Shown here: piece by piece, positions 42,125 through 51,742 of the stretch | How positions within the stretch are numbered: the first letter of the stretch is position 1 | Layout: each line of letters starts with the position of its first letter | DNA from: an uncultured bacterium | Lineage (GTDB): Bacteria; Hydrogenedentota; Hydrogenedentia; Hydrogenedentales; CAILVY01 | Direction: 5' to 3' | Length of the DNA: 64,000 nt | NCBI GenBank assembly: GCA_937951485.1 | Contig: CALEDJ010000058.1 | Coordinates: 1-64,000, forward strand | Notes under the pieces: model-generated | Database searches by the model: none | What the model was told of the DNA's origin: nothing | What the model saw: only the letters and a program-made list of their open reading frames with translations | Translations under genes and position numbers: made by a program

Positions 42125-43747
42125 TCAGTCCAGATATTCATAGGCGTACAGCGTAAGAAATTCCGCGAGTTCCTCGGATTCCACAAGACAGGTGAAAATT
42201 GCTGCGGCATCCGGGAAACGCCCTCCACTAAAGCGCTCCCGGCCGATTTCTCCCGCGATGCGTTCCAGTTCCTCTTCGATCAGTCCGCGCACCATCGCTG
42301 TGGTCACCTTTTCGCCGGTGTTCAGCACGCCGCGCGGGTGGTGAATCCACTGCCAGACCTGGGTGCGCGAGATTTCCGCCGTGGCGGCGTCTTCCATGAG
42401 GTTGTAGAGCGGCACGCAGCCAAGCCCGCGAATCCACGCCTCGATGTACTGAATGGCGACGCGGATGTTGGTGCGCAGCCCGTCTTCGGTGATTTGCCCG
42501 GTAGGCGGGGTGAGCAGGTCCTGCGCGGTGACCTGGACATCGTCGCGCTGGCGGTCAATTTGATTGGGGGTGGGCATGGCCCGGTCGAACTCTTCGCGGG
42601 CGATGGCCACGAGTCCCGGATGCGCGACCCAGGTGCCGTCGTGGCCGTCGGTCGCCTCCCGGCGCTTGTCGGCGCGGACCTTTTCCATCGCGGCGGCATT
42701 CGCCTCCGGGTCGTTCTTGATGGGGATTTGCGCGGCCATGCCGCCCATGGCGGGCGCGCCGCGCCGGTGACAGGTTTTGATGGTCAGCAGCGAGTAACTG
42801 CGCATGCAGTGCGTGGTCATGGTGACCTGGGCGCGGTCGGGCAGGATGAATTCCGGGTGGCGGCGCATCCGCTTGATCATGCTGAAGATGTAGTCCCAGC
42901 GCCCGCAGTTCAGTCCCGCGGAGTGGTCGCGCAGTTCGTAGAGGATTTCGTCCATCTCGAAGGCGGCGGGCAGGGTTTCAATCAGAACGGTCGCCTTGAT
43001 CGTGCCGCGCGGGATGCCCAGCGCTTCCTGCGCCGCGACAAAAACGTCGTTCCACAGCCGCGCCTCGAGATGACTCTCCATTTTGGGGAGGTAAAAATAG
43101 GGTCCCGAACCCTTTTCAATCAACGCCTTGGCGTTGTGGAAAAAGTACAGGCCGAAATCGAAAAGGCTGCCGGAAATGGGCGCGCCGTCCACAAGCACGT
43201 GCTTTTCAGGCAGATGCCAGCCACGCGGGCGCACGATCAACACGGCCGTTTTCTCGTTCAGCCGGTATTGTTTGCCTTCAGGCGTGGTCAATTCGATTGT
43301 GCCCCGTACCGCATCGCGCAGGTTGATCTGGCCTTCGATCGTGCCCTCCCAAGTCGGGGAATGAGCATCCTCGAAATCGGCCATGAAACAGGAGGTTCCT
43401 GCATTGAGCGCATTAATCACCATTTTCCGGTCCACGGGGCCGGTGATCTCGGTGCGCCTGTCCTGCAAGTCATTGGGCAGCGGCGCGATGCGCCAGTCCG
43501 ATTCCCGGATTTCGCGGGTTTCGGGCAGAAAATCGAGCCGTTCCCCGGCATCCAGGGCGCGCTGTCGCTCCTCGCGGCGCGCAAGCAGTTCCTGGCGGCG
43601 GCCTTCAAACCGCTGTGCCAGATTTGCCACAAACCCCAATGCCTGCGGCGTGAGAATTTCCATAAAGGCCGGGGGGGTCGCGCCTGTAACGTGAACTTGC
43701 CCCGATGCGCCCGAGTCTTTCGCAATAAATGTCGGTGCTATGGCCAT
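42125..43747 (-). CDS. aceB: Malate synthase A
   Basis: A 540-residue malate synthase, close to the normal AceB length. ATG 43747 is chosen, with AGGAAAGG upstream; the track's further N-terminal extension has no support. The barrel contains [33 protein letters not shown] and [20 protein letters not shown]. The catalytic Asp lies in a following [12 protein letters not shown]-linked segment. It condenses glyoxylate with acetyl-CoA to malate. It is the first gene of the minus-strand aceB-aceA operon and is divergent from a LysR regulator across a 147-bp region that holds two matched inverted repeats. Confidence 0.96.
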   Translation of the reverse strand: MAIAPTFIAKDSGASGQVHVTGATPPAFMEILTPQALGFVANLAQRFEGRRQELLARREERQRALDAGERLDFLPETREIRESDWRIAPLPNDLQDRRTEITGPVDRKMVINALNAGTSCFMADFEDAHSPTWEGTIEGQINLRDAVRGTIELTTPEGKQYRLNEKTAVLIVRPRGWHLPEKHVLVDGAPISGSLFDFGLYFFHNAKALIEKGSGPYFYLPKMESHLEARLWNDVFVAAQEALGIPRGTIKATVLIETLPAAFEMDEILYELRDHSAGLNCGRWDYIFSMIKRMRRHPEFILPDRAQVTMTTHCMRSYSLLTIKTCHRRGAPAMGGMAAQIPIKNDPEANAAAMEKVRADKRREATDGHDGTWVAHPGLVAIAREEFDRAMPTPNQIDRQRDDVQVTAQDLLTPPTGQITEDGLRTNIRVAIQYIEAWIRGLGCVPLYNLMEDAATAEISRTQVWQWIHHPRGVLNTGEKVTTAMVRGLIEEELERIAGEIGRERFSGGRFPDAAAIFTCLVESEELAEFLTLYAYEYLD

Positions 43748-43834
43748 GACTTCCTTTCCTCTCTGTGCCCTTGTTTCCGATGGAGGTTCGTTACTCCCAC
43801 TCCCTTGAACACAGATAAGGTGCAGCATATTCAT

Positions 43835-43881
43835 ATTGAAACCGGGAATATTTCAATGGACATTATTGATTTCATTAATAA
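43835..43881. promoter_or_regulatory. Two inverted repeats between aceB and the LysR gene, candidate operators
   Basis: ATTGAAA-N9-TTTCAAT (43835-43857) and TTATT-N9-AATAA (43863-43881) share the same 9-bp spacing and lie in the divergent intergenic region, 14 bp before the LysR start. They fit the pair of sites a LysR-type regulator often uses for activation of the adjacent divergent gene and repression of its own. Site structure is visible; the binding partner is inferred. Confidence 0.6.
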
Positions 43882-43894
43882 CAGGAGGATCACG

Positions 43895-44827
43895 ATGCCC
43901 ACAGGAAAACTTCCATACAGCCACAATCAATTGCAGCAGTTGCGGGGCTTTTGCCAGACGGCCCGCTGCGGCAGTGTGTCCAAGGCGGCGGCGCAGTTGT
44001 ATTTGAGCCAGCCGAGCGTGTCGCAACAGATCAAGGCGCTGGAGCGGGACTTCGGGGTGAAGTTGTTCGAGCGGCGGAGCACACAGATGGTGTTGACGCG
44101 GGAGGGGGAATTGCTGTTTGATATGGTGGCGCCCATTCTGGACCGTCTGGAAGTCATCAAGGAGGAGTTCAAGAGTCAGCGCGATTCGGCGGATTGGGGG
44201 CGGGTGGACATCGCCGCCGGCGGTTCCACCTTATTGTATGTGCTGCCGGAATACGTCAAACAATTTGTGGCGCAGCATCCCAGGGTGGAATTGAAATTGC
44301 ACAACGTGACGGGCAAGGCCGGATTGGAGCGATTGCGCGCGGGCGAGGCGGATTTTGCCGTGGGACCGTTGCTCGATACGCCGGAAGACCTCAATTTCTT
44401 CCCCATCGTGGCCTACGAGCCGATGTTGATCACCTGTCTCGGGCATCCCCTGGCGAAAAAGAAGCGTATCACCCTCGAAGATATCAGCCGCTATCCCTTG
44501 ATTCTGCCTCCGAGGCACTTGAGCACCTGGCGGGTGGTGGAGTCGGTCTTTGCGGAACACCGACTATCCTATGATGTGTGCCTGGAAGTGGGGGGGTGGC
44601 CGGTGATCAAGAAATACGTCGGGCTGGGTCTCGGCATCTCCATCGTGATGAGCATCTGCCTCCGTGAGAAGGGCGACGAATACCTTGAGGCGCGTCCCGT
44701 CGGCAAATGGTTTCCCAAGCGCACCTACGGCGTCGTGGCCCGCCGCAACAAGAAACTCTCGCGTCATGCCATCCACTTCATCCACATGATGGATCCCAAT
44801 ATCCGGGGTCTGGAGGCGGAGGATTAG
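43895..44827 (+). CDS. LysR-family transcriptional regulator
   Basis: A 310-residue regulator from ATG 43895, with a perfect AGGAGG; the track fuses it to a huge antisense frame. The N-terminal winged helix is QLQQLRGFCQTARCGSVSKA followed by AAAQLYLSQPSVSQQIKALE. The C-terminal effector domain starts at VDIAAGGSTLLYVLP and resembles the CbbR/CysB-like ligand fold. Divergent from aceB, it is the most likely regulator of the glyoxylate-shunt genes. LysR control of aceBA is less common than the IclR control of enterobacteria. The regulated metabolite is unknown. Confidence 0.92.
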   Translation: MPTGKLPYSHNQLQQLRGFCQTARCGSVSKAAAQLYLSQPSVSQQIKALERDFGVKLFERRSTQMVLTREGELLFDMVAPILDRLEVIKEEFKSQRDSADWGRVDIAAGGSTLLYVLPEYVKQFVAQHPRVELKLHNVTGKAGLERLRAGEADFAVGPLLDTPEDLNFFPIVAYEPMLITCLGHPLAKKKRITLEDISRYPLILPPRHLSTWRVVESVFAEHRLSYDVCLEVGGWPVIKKYVGLGLGISIVMSICLREKGDEYLEARPVGKWFPKRTYGVVARRNKKLSRHAIHFIHMMDPNIRGLEAED

Positions 44828-44830
44828 TTC

Positions 44831-44849
44831 CCGGCGGCATGACCGCCGG
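44831..44849 (+). terminator. Hairpin just after the LysR gene
   Basis: CCGGCGG-CATGA-CCGCCGG, a perfect 7-bp stem 4 bases after the stop codon. No U-run follows, so it is only a candidate terminator or attenuator. Confidence 0.4.
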
Positions 44850-45031
44850 CACGGAATTGGTATTTTCGGCAAGACTACATCTATCCATCCTGGATTTCGC
44901 AAAGACCTTCTTCATCGTTTGGTGTTCGATATTCTGGACTCCTTCGGCAGGAATGCGCTATTCTTCCTTTCCCCGGGAAATGAAATCGGGGGGTATTGTT
45001 TCTCCAGTAAAACACCCAAGGTTGATTAGAG

Positions 45032-46090
45032 ATGGGCGAAAAGAAAGAAGTCATATTGTCGGGCATCCGGCCGACAGGCCGTCTGCATTACGGGAATTAT
45101 TTCGGCGCGATCCGCCATTTTCTGCGTCTGCAGGAAACCGATGCGCGGTGTTTTTATTTTATTGCGGACTACCATGCGCTCACGACCATTTCCGAGCCTG
45201 AGAATGTCTTTGAAGAGACCATCAACATGCTGCGCACCTATGTGGCATGTGGACTGGACCCCAACCGTGCCATCATCTACCGACAGAGCGATCTGCCCTG
45301 CACCGCCGAGTTGGCGCTGCTGCTGGGCATGATCACCAATATCGGCCATCTCGAACGCGGCACCACCTACAAAGACAAATTGTCGAAACTGCAGGAGGAC
45401 CCCAAAGCGGAAGGCAATCCGCTGTCCTACGGCCTGCTGGGGTATCCGGTGTTGATGGCTGCGGACATCCTGATTGTCCGTGCCGACCAGGTGCCGGTGG
45501 GCGATGATCAGCGGCAGCATGTGGAAATGGCCATAGACATTGCCCAGAAATTCAATCACCGCTTCGGGGAGACCCTCCACATTCCCCGCGCCGTCGGGCG
45601 CGATGCGTTGCGCCTGCCGGGGTTGGATGGCGCGGAGAAGATGGGAAAAAGCGAACACAATACGCTTGACCTGCTGGACGACAGGGAAACGGTGCTGAAG
45701 AAAATACGCGCCGTGGAAACTTCAACGGATCCGCTGCCGCTGCATAGCGACAGCGACGACCCGGACGTGGTTATTCCCCAGATGCCCGCGGGCGTGGGGG
45801 TGCTCTACCGACTTCTGCATCTGCTCGCTCCGGAAGAGGTTTATCGGGATTTCCTGGGAAAATACCGCCGGCGCGAAAAATTCTACGGGATGCTGAAAAA
45901 CACCCTCGCGGAACATGTCTCGCAGTTTAATGCGCCCATTATTGAGCGCTACAATGATCCTGCCAACAGCCGTGAATTCGTGTTGGCTTTTCTGCGTGAA
46001 AACGCCCGGCGCGTCACACCCATTGCCTTGGAAACTGTCGAAGCGTGCCGGGAGGCCATGGGCATCGGGCACAGCCTTTACCGGGCTTGA
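45032..46090 (+). CDS. trpS: Tryptophanyl-tRNA synthetase
   Basis: A 352-residue class I synthetase of normal length. The N-terminal LSGIRPTGRLHYGNYFGAIR holds the HIGH-type motif (HYGN), the middle PVLMAADILIVRADQVPVGD, and the C-terminal DGAEKMGKSEHNTL carries the KMSKS loop (KMGKS). It attaches tryptophan to tRNA-Trp. The 5' leader (204 bp after the LysR gene) shows no T-box features, so regulation is not visible. Confidence 0.97.
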   Translation: MGEKKEVILSGIRPTGRLHYGNYFGAIRHFLRLQETDARCFYFIADYHALTTISEPENVFEETINMLRTYVACGLDPNRAIIYRQSDLPCTAELALLLGMITNIGHLERGTTYKDKLSKLQEDPKAEGNPLSYGLLGYPVLMAADILIVRADQVPVGDDQRQHVEMAIDIAQKFNHRFGETLHIPRAVGRDALRLPGLDGAEKMGKSEHNTLDLLDDRETVLKKIRAVETSTDPLPLHSDSDDPDVVIPQMPAGVGVLYRLLHLLAPEEVYRDFLGKYRRREKFYGMLKNTLAEHVSQFNAPIIERYNDPANSREFVLAFLRENARRVTPIALETVEACREAMGIGHSLYRA

Positions 46091-46235
46091 TGGGTAAAGT
46101 CCGTCACCGGGGTCGCCACAGCGGACAAAAGCGTTCGCGGGGAGATCAGGGAATAACGCCGGCCTTCCCGTCTCGCATCGAGCGGCGGTCGGCAATCAAC
46201 GCATAAAACCGTGAACAAAAAAGGATTATGCAGCC

Positions 46236-48011
46236 ATGTTCACATCATTCGTGACCCATCTTTTGCTGATCGCCGCTTCTGCCGCTCCCATGGGGGATTA
46301 TTTCGTTTCCCCATCCGGTGATGATGCGAATCCCGGCAGTGAAGAAGCGCCTTTTGCCACGTTGGAGCGCGCCCGCGACGCTGTTCGTGAGCGCATTCGC
46401 CTGGGCCTGCAAAAAGACCTGACCGTGGTGCTTCGGGGCGGCGAGTATGTTCTGGAGGCACCGCTGGTTTTCGGCCCCGAGGATTCCCCGCCGGCGCCAT
46501 TCTTCGTCACCTATGCGGCGTATCCGGGGGAAGAGGCAGTAATGAGCGGGGGGCGCGCCATTACGGGATGGCAGTCCGCGGGAGAGAACCGGTGGACGGT
46601 AACGTTGCCGGACGTGGCGGCGGGTTCCTGGTATTTTCGGCAACTTTTCGCGGATGGGGAACGCCTCCCGAGGGCGCGCTATCCCGACAACGACCAATTG
46701 CTGCGGGTCACTGCCGTGAACGATGCTGTAACGGAGATTGTCTTGAGCGAAGCATTGCCCGTGGAAAATCTGGCTGGCCAGGACGCCGAACTGGTGGTCT
46801 ATCAGAACTGGTCCATTTCGCGGGTCAAAATACAGTCTTCCCAGGGCGCCACGCTCCACATGCAAAACCCCGTGGGATGGATCGGCCACGGCGATGCGAC
46901 GACGGCGAGTCCCGACAAGCCCGCCTATGTCGAAAACGCGTTGGCGTTTCTGAACGTGCCCGGCGAATGGTATCTTGACCGCCACACGGGCGTGCTGACC
47001 TACCAGGGGAAACCCGGCGAAGACCCATCCGCCCGGCGATTCATCGCCCCGAAGTTGGAGCAACTCCTGGTGGCAGCAGGAACACCGGACGCGCCGGTCG
47101 CCAATCTGCGCTTTCGGGGCATTCAGTTTCTGCATACGGAATGGGCGCTGCCGCCTTTCGGGTATCTGGGCATACAGGCGGGGCACCATGGCACCCGCAT
47201 GGACGAAGCCGCCCATGTGCTCCCCGCGGCCCTGCTGTTCACCTATGCCGGAAATTGTTCCCTGGAACGGTGTCGTTTGGCCCACCTCGGGGCGTGCGGC
47301 GTGGCGTTCGGCGCAGGATGCCGGGACAACGCCGTTCTCGGAAGTCTCTTTGAAGACATCGGCGGCAACGGTATCATGAATGGCTGGCGCGGCGACCATC
47401 GTAGTTACCGGATTAATCTGTCCGGAGACGCCTCGCTTTCCGCCGATTGGAAAAATCCCGACGATGTCCCCCGCAACCAGCGCATCGAAGACAACACCCT
47501 GAGACGGTGCGGCGCGGTCAACCATGGATGCGTCGCCATCTTTGATGCCTTTGCGGCGGGCACGAAAATCCGCCACAACCACGTGTACAATATGCCCTAT
47601 ACCGGCATTTCCATTGGCTTCCGGTGGGATACGTCGCCGACCAGTCAGCGGGAGTGTCTGGTGGAATACAATCACATCCACGATGTCATGAAAATGCTTG
47701 CCGACGGCGGGGGGATTTATACCCTGGGATTGCAGCCCGGCACCGTGCTTCGCGGCAACCACATTCATGATGTGCACCGCAGTGCCTATGCCCACGGCGG
47801 CGCCCCCAACAACGGCATCTTTTTCGACGAGGGCAGCAAGGGATTCCTGGTGGAAGGCAACATCATTTACAGAACCAGCGGCGAGGCCATTCGTTTCAAT
47901 CAAACCGACGAGAGGAATATGACGTGGCAAGACAACCATTTTGGTGTTTCTCCGGAAGCCCCGGATTTTCCACATGACGCCGCGCGGCGGGCCGGGCGCC
48001 TGACGCCATAG
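46236..48011 (+). CDS. Secreted right-handed beta-helix protein
   Basis: A 591-residue protein with a short signal peptide (MFTSFVTHLLLIAASAAPMG) and an immediate YFVSPSGDDANPGSEEAPFA entry, as in pectate-lyase-fold proteins of the PbH1/DUF1565 type. Later repeats such as LRGNHIHDVHRSAYAHGG and VEGNIIYRTSGEAIRFNQTD are typical of parallel beta-helices. It may bind or cleave a polysaccharide, but catalytic residues cannot be assigned. No hydrophobic C-terminal anchor is visible. A complete family 1 MITE begins 19 bp after its stop codon. Confidence 0.83.
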   Translation: MFTSFVTHLLLIAASAAPMGDYFVSPSGDDANPGSEEAPFATLERARDAVRERIRLGLQKDLTVVLRGGEYVLEAPLVFGPEDSPPAPFFVTYAAYPGEEAVMSGGRAITGWQSAGENRWTVTLPDVAAGSWYFRQLFADGERLPRARYPDNDQLLRVTAVNDAVTEIVLSEALPVENLAGQDAELVVYQNWSISRVKIQSSQGATLHMQNPVGWIGHGDATTASPDKPAYVENALAFLNVPGEWYLDRHTGVLTYQGKPGEDPSARRFIAPKLEQLLVAAGTPDAPVANLRFRGIQFLHTEWALPPFGYLGIQAGHHGTRMDEAAHVLPAALLFTYAGNCSLERCRLAHLGACGVAFGAGCRDNAVLGSLFEDIGGNGIMNGWRGDHRSYRINLSGDASLSADWKNPDDVPRNQRIEDNTLRRCGAVNHGCVAIFDAFAAGTKIRHNHVYNMPYTGISIGFRWDTSPTSQRECLVEYNHIHDVMKMLADGGGIYTLGLQPGTVLRGNHIHDVHRSAYAHGGAPNNGIFFDEGSKGFLVEGNIIYRTSGEAIRFNQTDERNMTWQDNHFGVSPEAPDFPHDAARRAGRLTP

Positions 48012-48029
48012 CCTGCCGCATCTGACGAT

Positions 48030-48353
48030 CAGTGTTGTCCAAAACAGATTGTCAAGGGAATGAAGGGCTATGCCCGGAACCCTTGAGAATCCTGTGGAAT
48101 CAGGATGATGTGGCGGGCTTATCCTATGCGTAAACCGCTCGGTGGGTATTCCTGAGATATCATTGACCCCGTTACCAAGGTGTCCCGTGTTATCTCCCCT
48201 CACCCCACCCCTCTCCCCGTGGGAGAGGGGGTATATGGCGAAACCTGCGGCATGTTTGTGCTCCCTCTCCCTCCGGGAGAGGGGTGGGGTGAGGGGAAAG
48301 GTTACCATAATAGAAGGCTTTTCCCGGCAATCAGAATATTTTGGACAGCACTG
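48030..48353 (+). mobile_element. MITE family 1, complete copy with 9-bp target duplication
   Basis: 324-bp non-coding element. Terminal inverted repeats of 15 bp match at 14 positions: CAGTGTTGTCCAAAA (48030-48044) and TTTTGGACAGCACTG (48339-48353). The flanks are a perfect 9-bp direct repeat TCTGACGAT (48021-48029 and 48354-48362). Inside is an inverted repeat of 22 bp: a C-rich CCCCTCACCCCACC... block at 48196-48217, with its complement at 48275-48296. A related, inverted copy lies at 1-397. Confidence 0.95.
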
Positions 48354-48464
48354 TCTGACGATGTTTCCTGCCGGGTTCAGAGTCGGCAACACGATGACAG
48401 GGGGACAAATCCCGGTCAAAGGGCATGACCGGCAATGGTTGCGGTGATTGTCGGAGACGCCGCG

Positions 48465-50477
48465 CTATTCCTGCACCCAGCGGATGACCCGCACGTCATG
48501 GGGGGGAATGGACAGGCTGAGATGAACCTCGGATTGTGACCGTTCAAACGGCACCGCTGTCCCCTGCCGAAGGTCGAAACATCCGGTGAGTGTTTCCGCG
48601 ACGTTCCGGACGGTTACACGCCCTTCCCATGTGCCGGTGTCGTTGTTGGATATGACCACGGTGCGCTGCGTGTCGCCTGCCGTGCTCAACCATGCGGCGG
48701 GGGGGCCTTCGACGCGCACGGGTTGCACGGCGCCGACGACCTCGTCGAACAGGCGCAGGGCCACACCGCACAGCGGAGCATGTCCTGCTTCATACCAGGG
48801 CGCAAGGCAGGTATAGACCACACCCTTGTCCAAAGCATGACGCAGAACCAGCGGGTCCCCTGCGGATGTTGTTGCGAGGACCGCCACGTTCGGATTGTCT
48901 GCGGCATGCACCGGAACGAAACGGAACGCCTCATGCGTCATGGGCGCGTTGCGCCACCGCCAGGCGCGTCCGACACGGAGTTCCGGTTGGATGACTGCGC
49001 CGCAGATCCCCGTATCTTCGGGGGTCGCCGTCCCCGCCGCCATGACCAAAGCGCCCCCGTTGCGCACATACGCCATCAGCCGTTCGCGCAAATCCGCGTC
49101 GAGTTGCACCGGCCCCGCGAGTATCAGCACGGGATAGGGAGACAACGCATCAAGACCGGCTGTTGTGGTCAGCACGTCCACAATATCCCCCCAGCGGGAA
49201 TCGCCCATGGCGCGGTAGGGGGACGGGTCCATGCCGGTTTCGTGCATGGCGGCGCGGGCGGTTTGGCGGTCGGTGAAGCGCCCAAAAGGAATGGGGGGAG
49301 GTGCGTAGTATCTGTCCCTGGGTGTGGGAGCGAACTCCGGGGTGATGCATGCCAGCGAAAAGGGGCTGGCGGGCGGGTCGTTTTCCGCGCAGGCGCCGAA
49401 TGGAAAGGGGTCCATCGCAAAAACGCTCCCTGGAAACGCCGCGCCGAACAGCCCGTCCAGACCCCGATCGCCCGGGCGGCAGGGCACCCGCGCGTAGTTC
49501 CAGGCCTCGCCGGTGGTTCGCCAATAGGGCGGCGTCATCCAGCCGTGGTCGTCCGGAAGCAGGAACGCCACAGGCCGGTCGGTTTCGCCGGAAACAATGT
49601 GTTTGACGGTATTCGCAAAAGCATCCACGGCCTGCGCAACAAGCGAGGGCCCTTTGTCGGCGTCCACGAGCAGGTCGCCGCCTTCAATGCGGAAAACCTG
49701 CGCGCCGCTGAAGAAGGACATAAAAAGATGGCGGGTGTACAACGAGGCGGGCAGGTGTTGGACACAACCATGGATAACGCCCCACCAAAGGGAAAGGTCA
49801 ATGCCCCACATGCCCCCGTATTGGCGCGCTGCGCCGCGCGCGAAGGCTATGGCGGTCTGCAAATCCTCGACATCATCGTTGCAACGCTCCACGATGACGC
49901 ATTCCACGCCGTGGGCGGCGTAGTGATGGGCGCTGCCGGCGTATCCGACCATCCCCCAGCGACCCACGCCAGGATAAAGCCGTGACAGGGCCAACGCTTC
50001 GTTCAGATATGCGTCAAAGAGCGCTTTGGCTTCCGCATGGGTGCGCGGTTTGCGGCGAAGCAATTCCTGGGGGAAAGCCACTCCCGCCGAATCATCTTCA
50101 ATCAGATAAAATGCAATGGCATGACCGTCCGTTGCTTCCAACAACCGGCACAGGCTCTGGTCCGGGTCGGGAATCCCCCCGTGGCGGCGCTCCCAATGCC
50201 GGCGGCGGGTTTCGGGATGGCCGGGAATGTCCATAATCGGAACCCATCCGCGACGGCGCAGCGCGCGCATGGTGTCTGCCGTCGCATAGGGCGACACCTC
50301 CACAGCCCAGCACCATCCGCGCGCCGCCAGCCAGTCCAGCACATGCATGTTGGCCGGGGCCGGGTCCATGTCCCAGACAATCCGGAGCGTTTTTTCCATG
50401 GAATCAGACACCCCGGGCGCAACAGTTTCTGAGGCGGTCAGCGTTGCTGTCGGCAGCAGCGTGGAAATGACTGTCAT
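48465..50477 (-). CDS. Glycoside-hydrolase-like protein with a GATase-like domain
   Basis: A 670-residue protein; ATG 50477 has AAAGGG upstream. No clear signal peptide is present, though the first 25 residues are rich in Thr/Ala/Val. Residues about 30-330 look like a TIM-barrel (MHVLDWLAARGWCWAVEVSP, AFYLIEDDSAG). The mid-region around 400-500 contains LMAYVRNGGALVMAAGTATP, like a beta-galactosidase-trimerisation / class I GATase-like domain. The end resembles a beta-sandwich. I cannot assign a specific family or catalytic acid; it may act on a glycoside. It lies 30 bp after the DAHP synthase gene on the same strand and may be cotranscribed with it. Confidence 0.55.
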   Translation of the reverse strand: MTVISTLLPTATLTASETVAPGVSDSMEKTLRIVWDMDPAPANMHVLDWLAARGWCWAVEVSPYATADTMRALRRRGWVPIMDIPGHPETRRRHWERRHGGIPDPDQSLCRLLEATDGHAIAFYLIEDDSAGVAFPQELLRRKPRTHAEAKALFDAYLNEALALSRLYPGVGRWGMVGYAGSAHHYAAHGVECVIVERCNDDVEDLQTAIAFARGAARQYGGMWGIDLSLWWGVIHGCVQHLPASLYTRHLFMSFFSGAQVFRIEGGDLLVDADKGPSLVAQAVDAFANTVKHIVSGETDRPVAFLLPDDHGWMTPPYWRTTGEAWNYARVPCRPGDRGLDGLFGAAFPGSVFAMDPFPFGACAENDPPASPFSLACITPEFAPTPRDRYYAPPPIPFGRFTDRQTARAAMHETGMDPSPYRAMGDSRWGDIVDVLTTTAGLDALSPYPVLILAGPVQLDADLRERLMAYVRNGGALVMAAGTATPEDTGICGAVIQPELRVGRAWRWRNAPMTHEAFRFVPVHAADNPNVAVLATTSAGDPLVLRHALDKGVVYTCLAPWYEAGHAPLCGVALRLFDEVVGAVQPVRVEGPPAAWLSTAGDTQRTVVISNNDTGTWEGRVTVRNVAETLTGCFDLRQGTAVPFERSQSEVHLSLSIPPHDVRVIRWVQE

Positions 50478-50506
50478 TGGAAAAGCCCTTTGGCGTTCCG
50501 GCGTCT

Positions 50507-51559
50507 TCAGAACAATTCCGCGATCCGTTCATGGGTTTCGCGGAGGAGGGCTTCGGTGTTGTCCCAATCGAGGCACGGGTCGGTGATGCTGAGACCGTAC
50601 TCAAGTTTCGTCGGGTCATCAAGCAGTTTCTGATTACCCGCCTTGATGTTGCTTTCCAGCATGGCGCCGATGATGGACTGTGTGCCTTCCAGGCGCTGCG
50701 CGATGACATCGCGCAGCACATGCCCCTGGAGCATATGGCGTTTGCCGCAGTTGGCATGGCTGCAATCCACCATGATCAACGGCGTCATCCCGGCGCGCCG
50801 GAGACATTCCTCCGTTTCAAAGACACTCACTGGGTCATAGTTCGGGCGGCCGCGCCCGCCGCGCAGGATGATGTGCACGGCGGGGTTGCCGCGCGTTGCC
50901 ACGACGCCGGTGTGGCCATCCTCGTCAATGCCGAGGAAATGATGCGGCTGCTGCGCCGAGAGCATGGCGTCCACGGCCACTTGCAGATTGCCGTCCGTGC
51001 TGTTCTTGAATCCGATGGGCATGGACAGGCCGCTTGCCATTTCCCGGTGCTTCTGCGATTCCGAGGTGCGCGCGCCGATGGACGCCCACGTGATGAGGTC
51101 GGCAATGTACTGCGGCACGATGGGGTCAAGCAGTTCGGTGCCGGCGGGCAGACCGATTTCCGCAATGCGCAGCAGGATTTCCCGCGCCTTGCGCAACCCC
51201 GCGGACACATCGTGGCTGCCATCGAGGAATGGATCGCTGATCAATCCTTTCCAACCGACAGTGGTGCGCGGCTTTTCAAAATAGGTCCGCATGACGATAA
51301 AAATGCGGTCTTTCAATTCCTCGCTGAGCGCCTTGAGCCGTCCCGCGTAATCGAAGGCGACATCGGCATCATGGATGGAACACGGTCCCACCACCACCAA
51401 TAGTCGCGGGTCCTTCCGCCCCAGAATATCCAGGACAGCCTGACGCCCCCCGGCCACCGTGTCGGCGGCGGTCTGCGTCATAGGGATATCCGCCTTCAGC
51501 GTGCGCGGCGTGATAAGCGGGGTAATCGCCGTTACGTTAAGATTTTCAAGTCGTATCAT
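50507..51559 (-). CDS. 3-deoxy-7-phosphoheptulonate synthase, class I (AroFGH type)
   Basis: A 350-residue DAHP synthase from ATG 51559; the track start at 51721 is a longer frame with no support. Signature segments are VVVGPCSIHDADVAFDYAGR, MRTYFEKPRTTVGWKGL, EIGLPAGTELLDPIVPQYIA and MVDCSHANCGKRHMLQG. It condenses phosphoenolpyruvate and erythrose 4-phosphate, the first step of the shikimate pathway. Which of the Tyr/Phe/Trp feedback types it is cannot be read from the sequence. The leader of about 180 bp to the nitroreductase gene on the same strand shows nothing recognisable. Confidence 0.96.
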   Translation of the reverse strand: MIRLENLNVTAITPLITPRTLKADIPMTQTAADTVAGGRQAVLDILGRKDPRLLVVVGPCSIHDADVAFDYAGRLKALSEELKDRIFIVMRTYFEKPRTTVGWKGLISDPFLDGSHDVSAGLRKAREILLRIAEIGLPAGTELLDPIVPQYIADLITWASIGARTSESQKHREMASGLSMPIGFKNSTDGNLQVAVDAMLSAQQPHHFLGIDEDGHTGVVATRGNPAVHIILRGGRGRPNYDPVSVFETEECLRRAGMTPLIMVDCSHANCGKRHMLQGHVLRDVIAQRLEGTQSIIGAMLESNIKAGNQKLLDDPTKLEYGLSITDPCLDWDNTEALLRETHERIAELF

Positions 51560-51742
51560 GGTTTTATGAAACTTACTCCAAAGATGAAATGCCGCCGAGA
51601 TCACGTCCCCGCGACCCTTCCGGACCTCATTCTTGGAGGATGCGCGCCGCCCTCTCGCTCGATCAGGGCAATATATCCTACCCTGATGGGGCGCGCGGGG
51701 AATGATGAAGAAGTATATCACATCGGCCGCAGGGCGGTCGCA

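Noticed and set aside
40736-44827. 1363-codon plus-strand ORF as a single giant gene
   Set aside because: It is antisense to aceA and aceB over its first 3 kb; only the last part (43895-44827) is a real LysR gene with its own SD site.
44828-45031. T-box riboswitch before trpS
   Set aside because: No T-box sequence (TGGNACCGCG-like) or specifier-loop structure could be seen; only a G-C hairpin after the LysR gene.
46245-48419. 724-codon minus-strand ORF
   Set aside because: Antisense to the beta-helix gene and runs through the MITE; no family resemblance.
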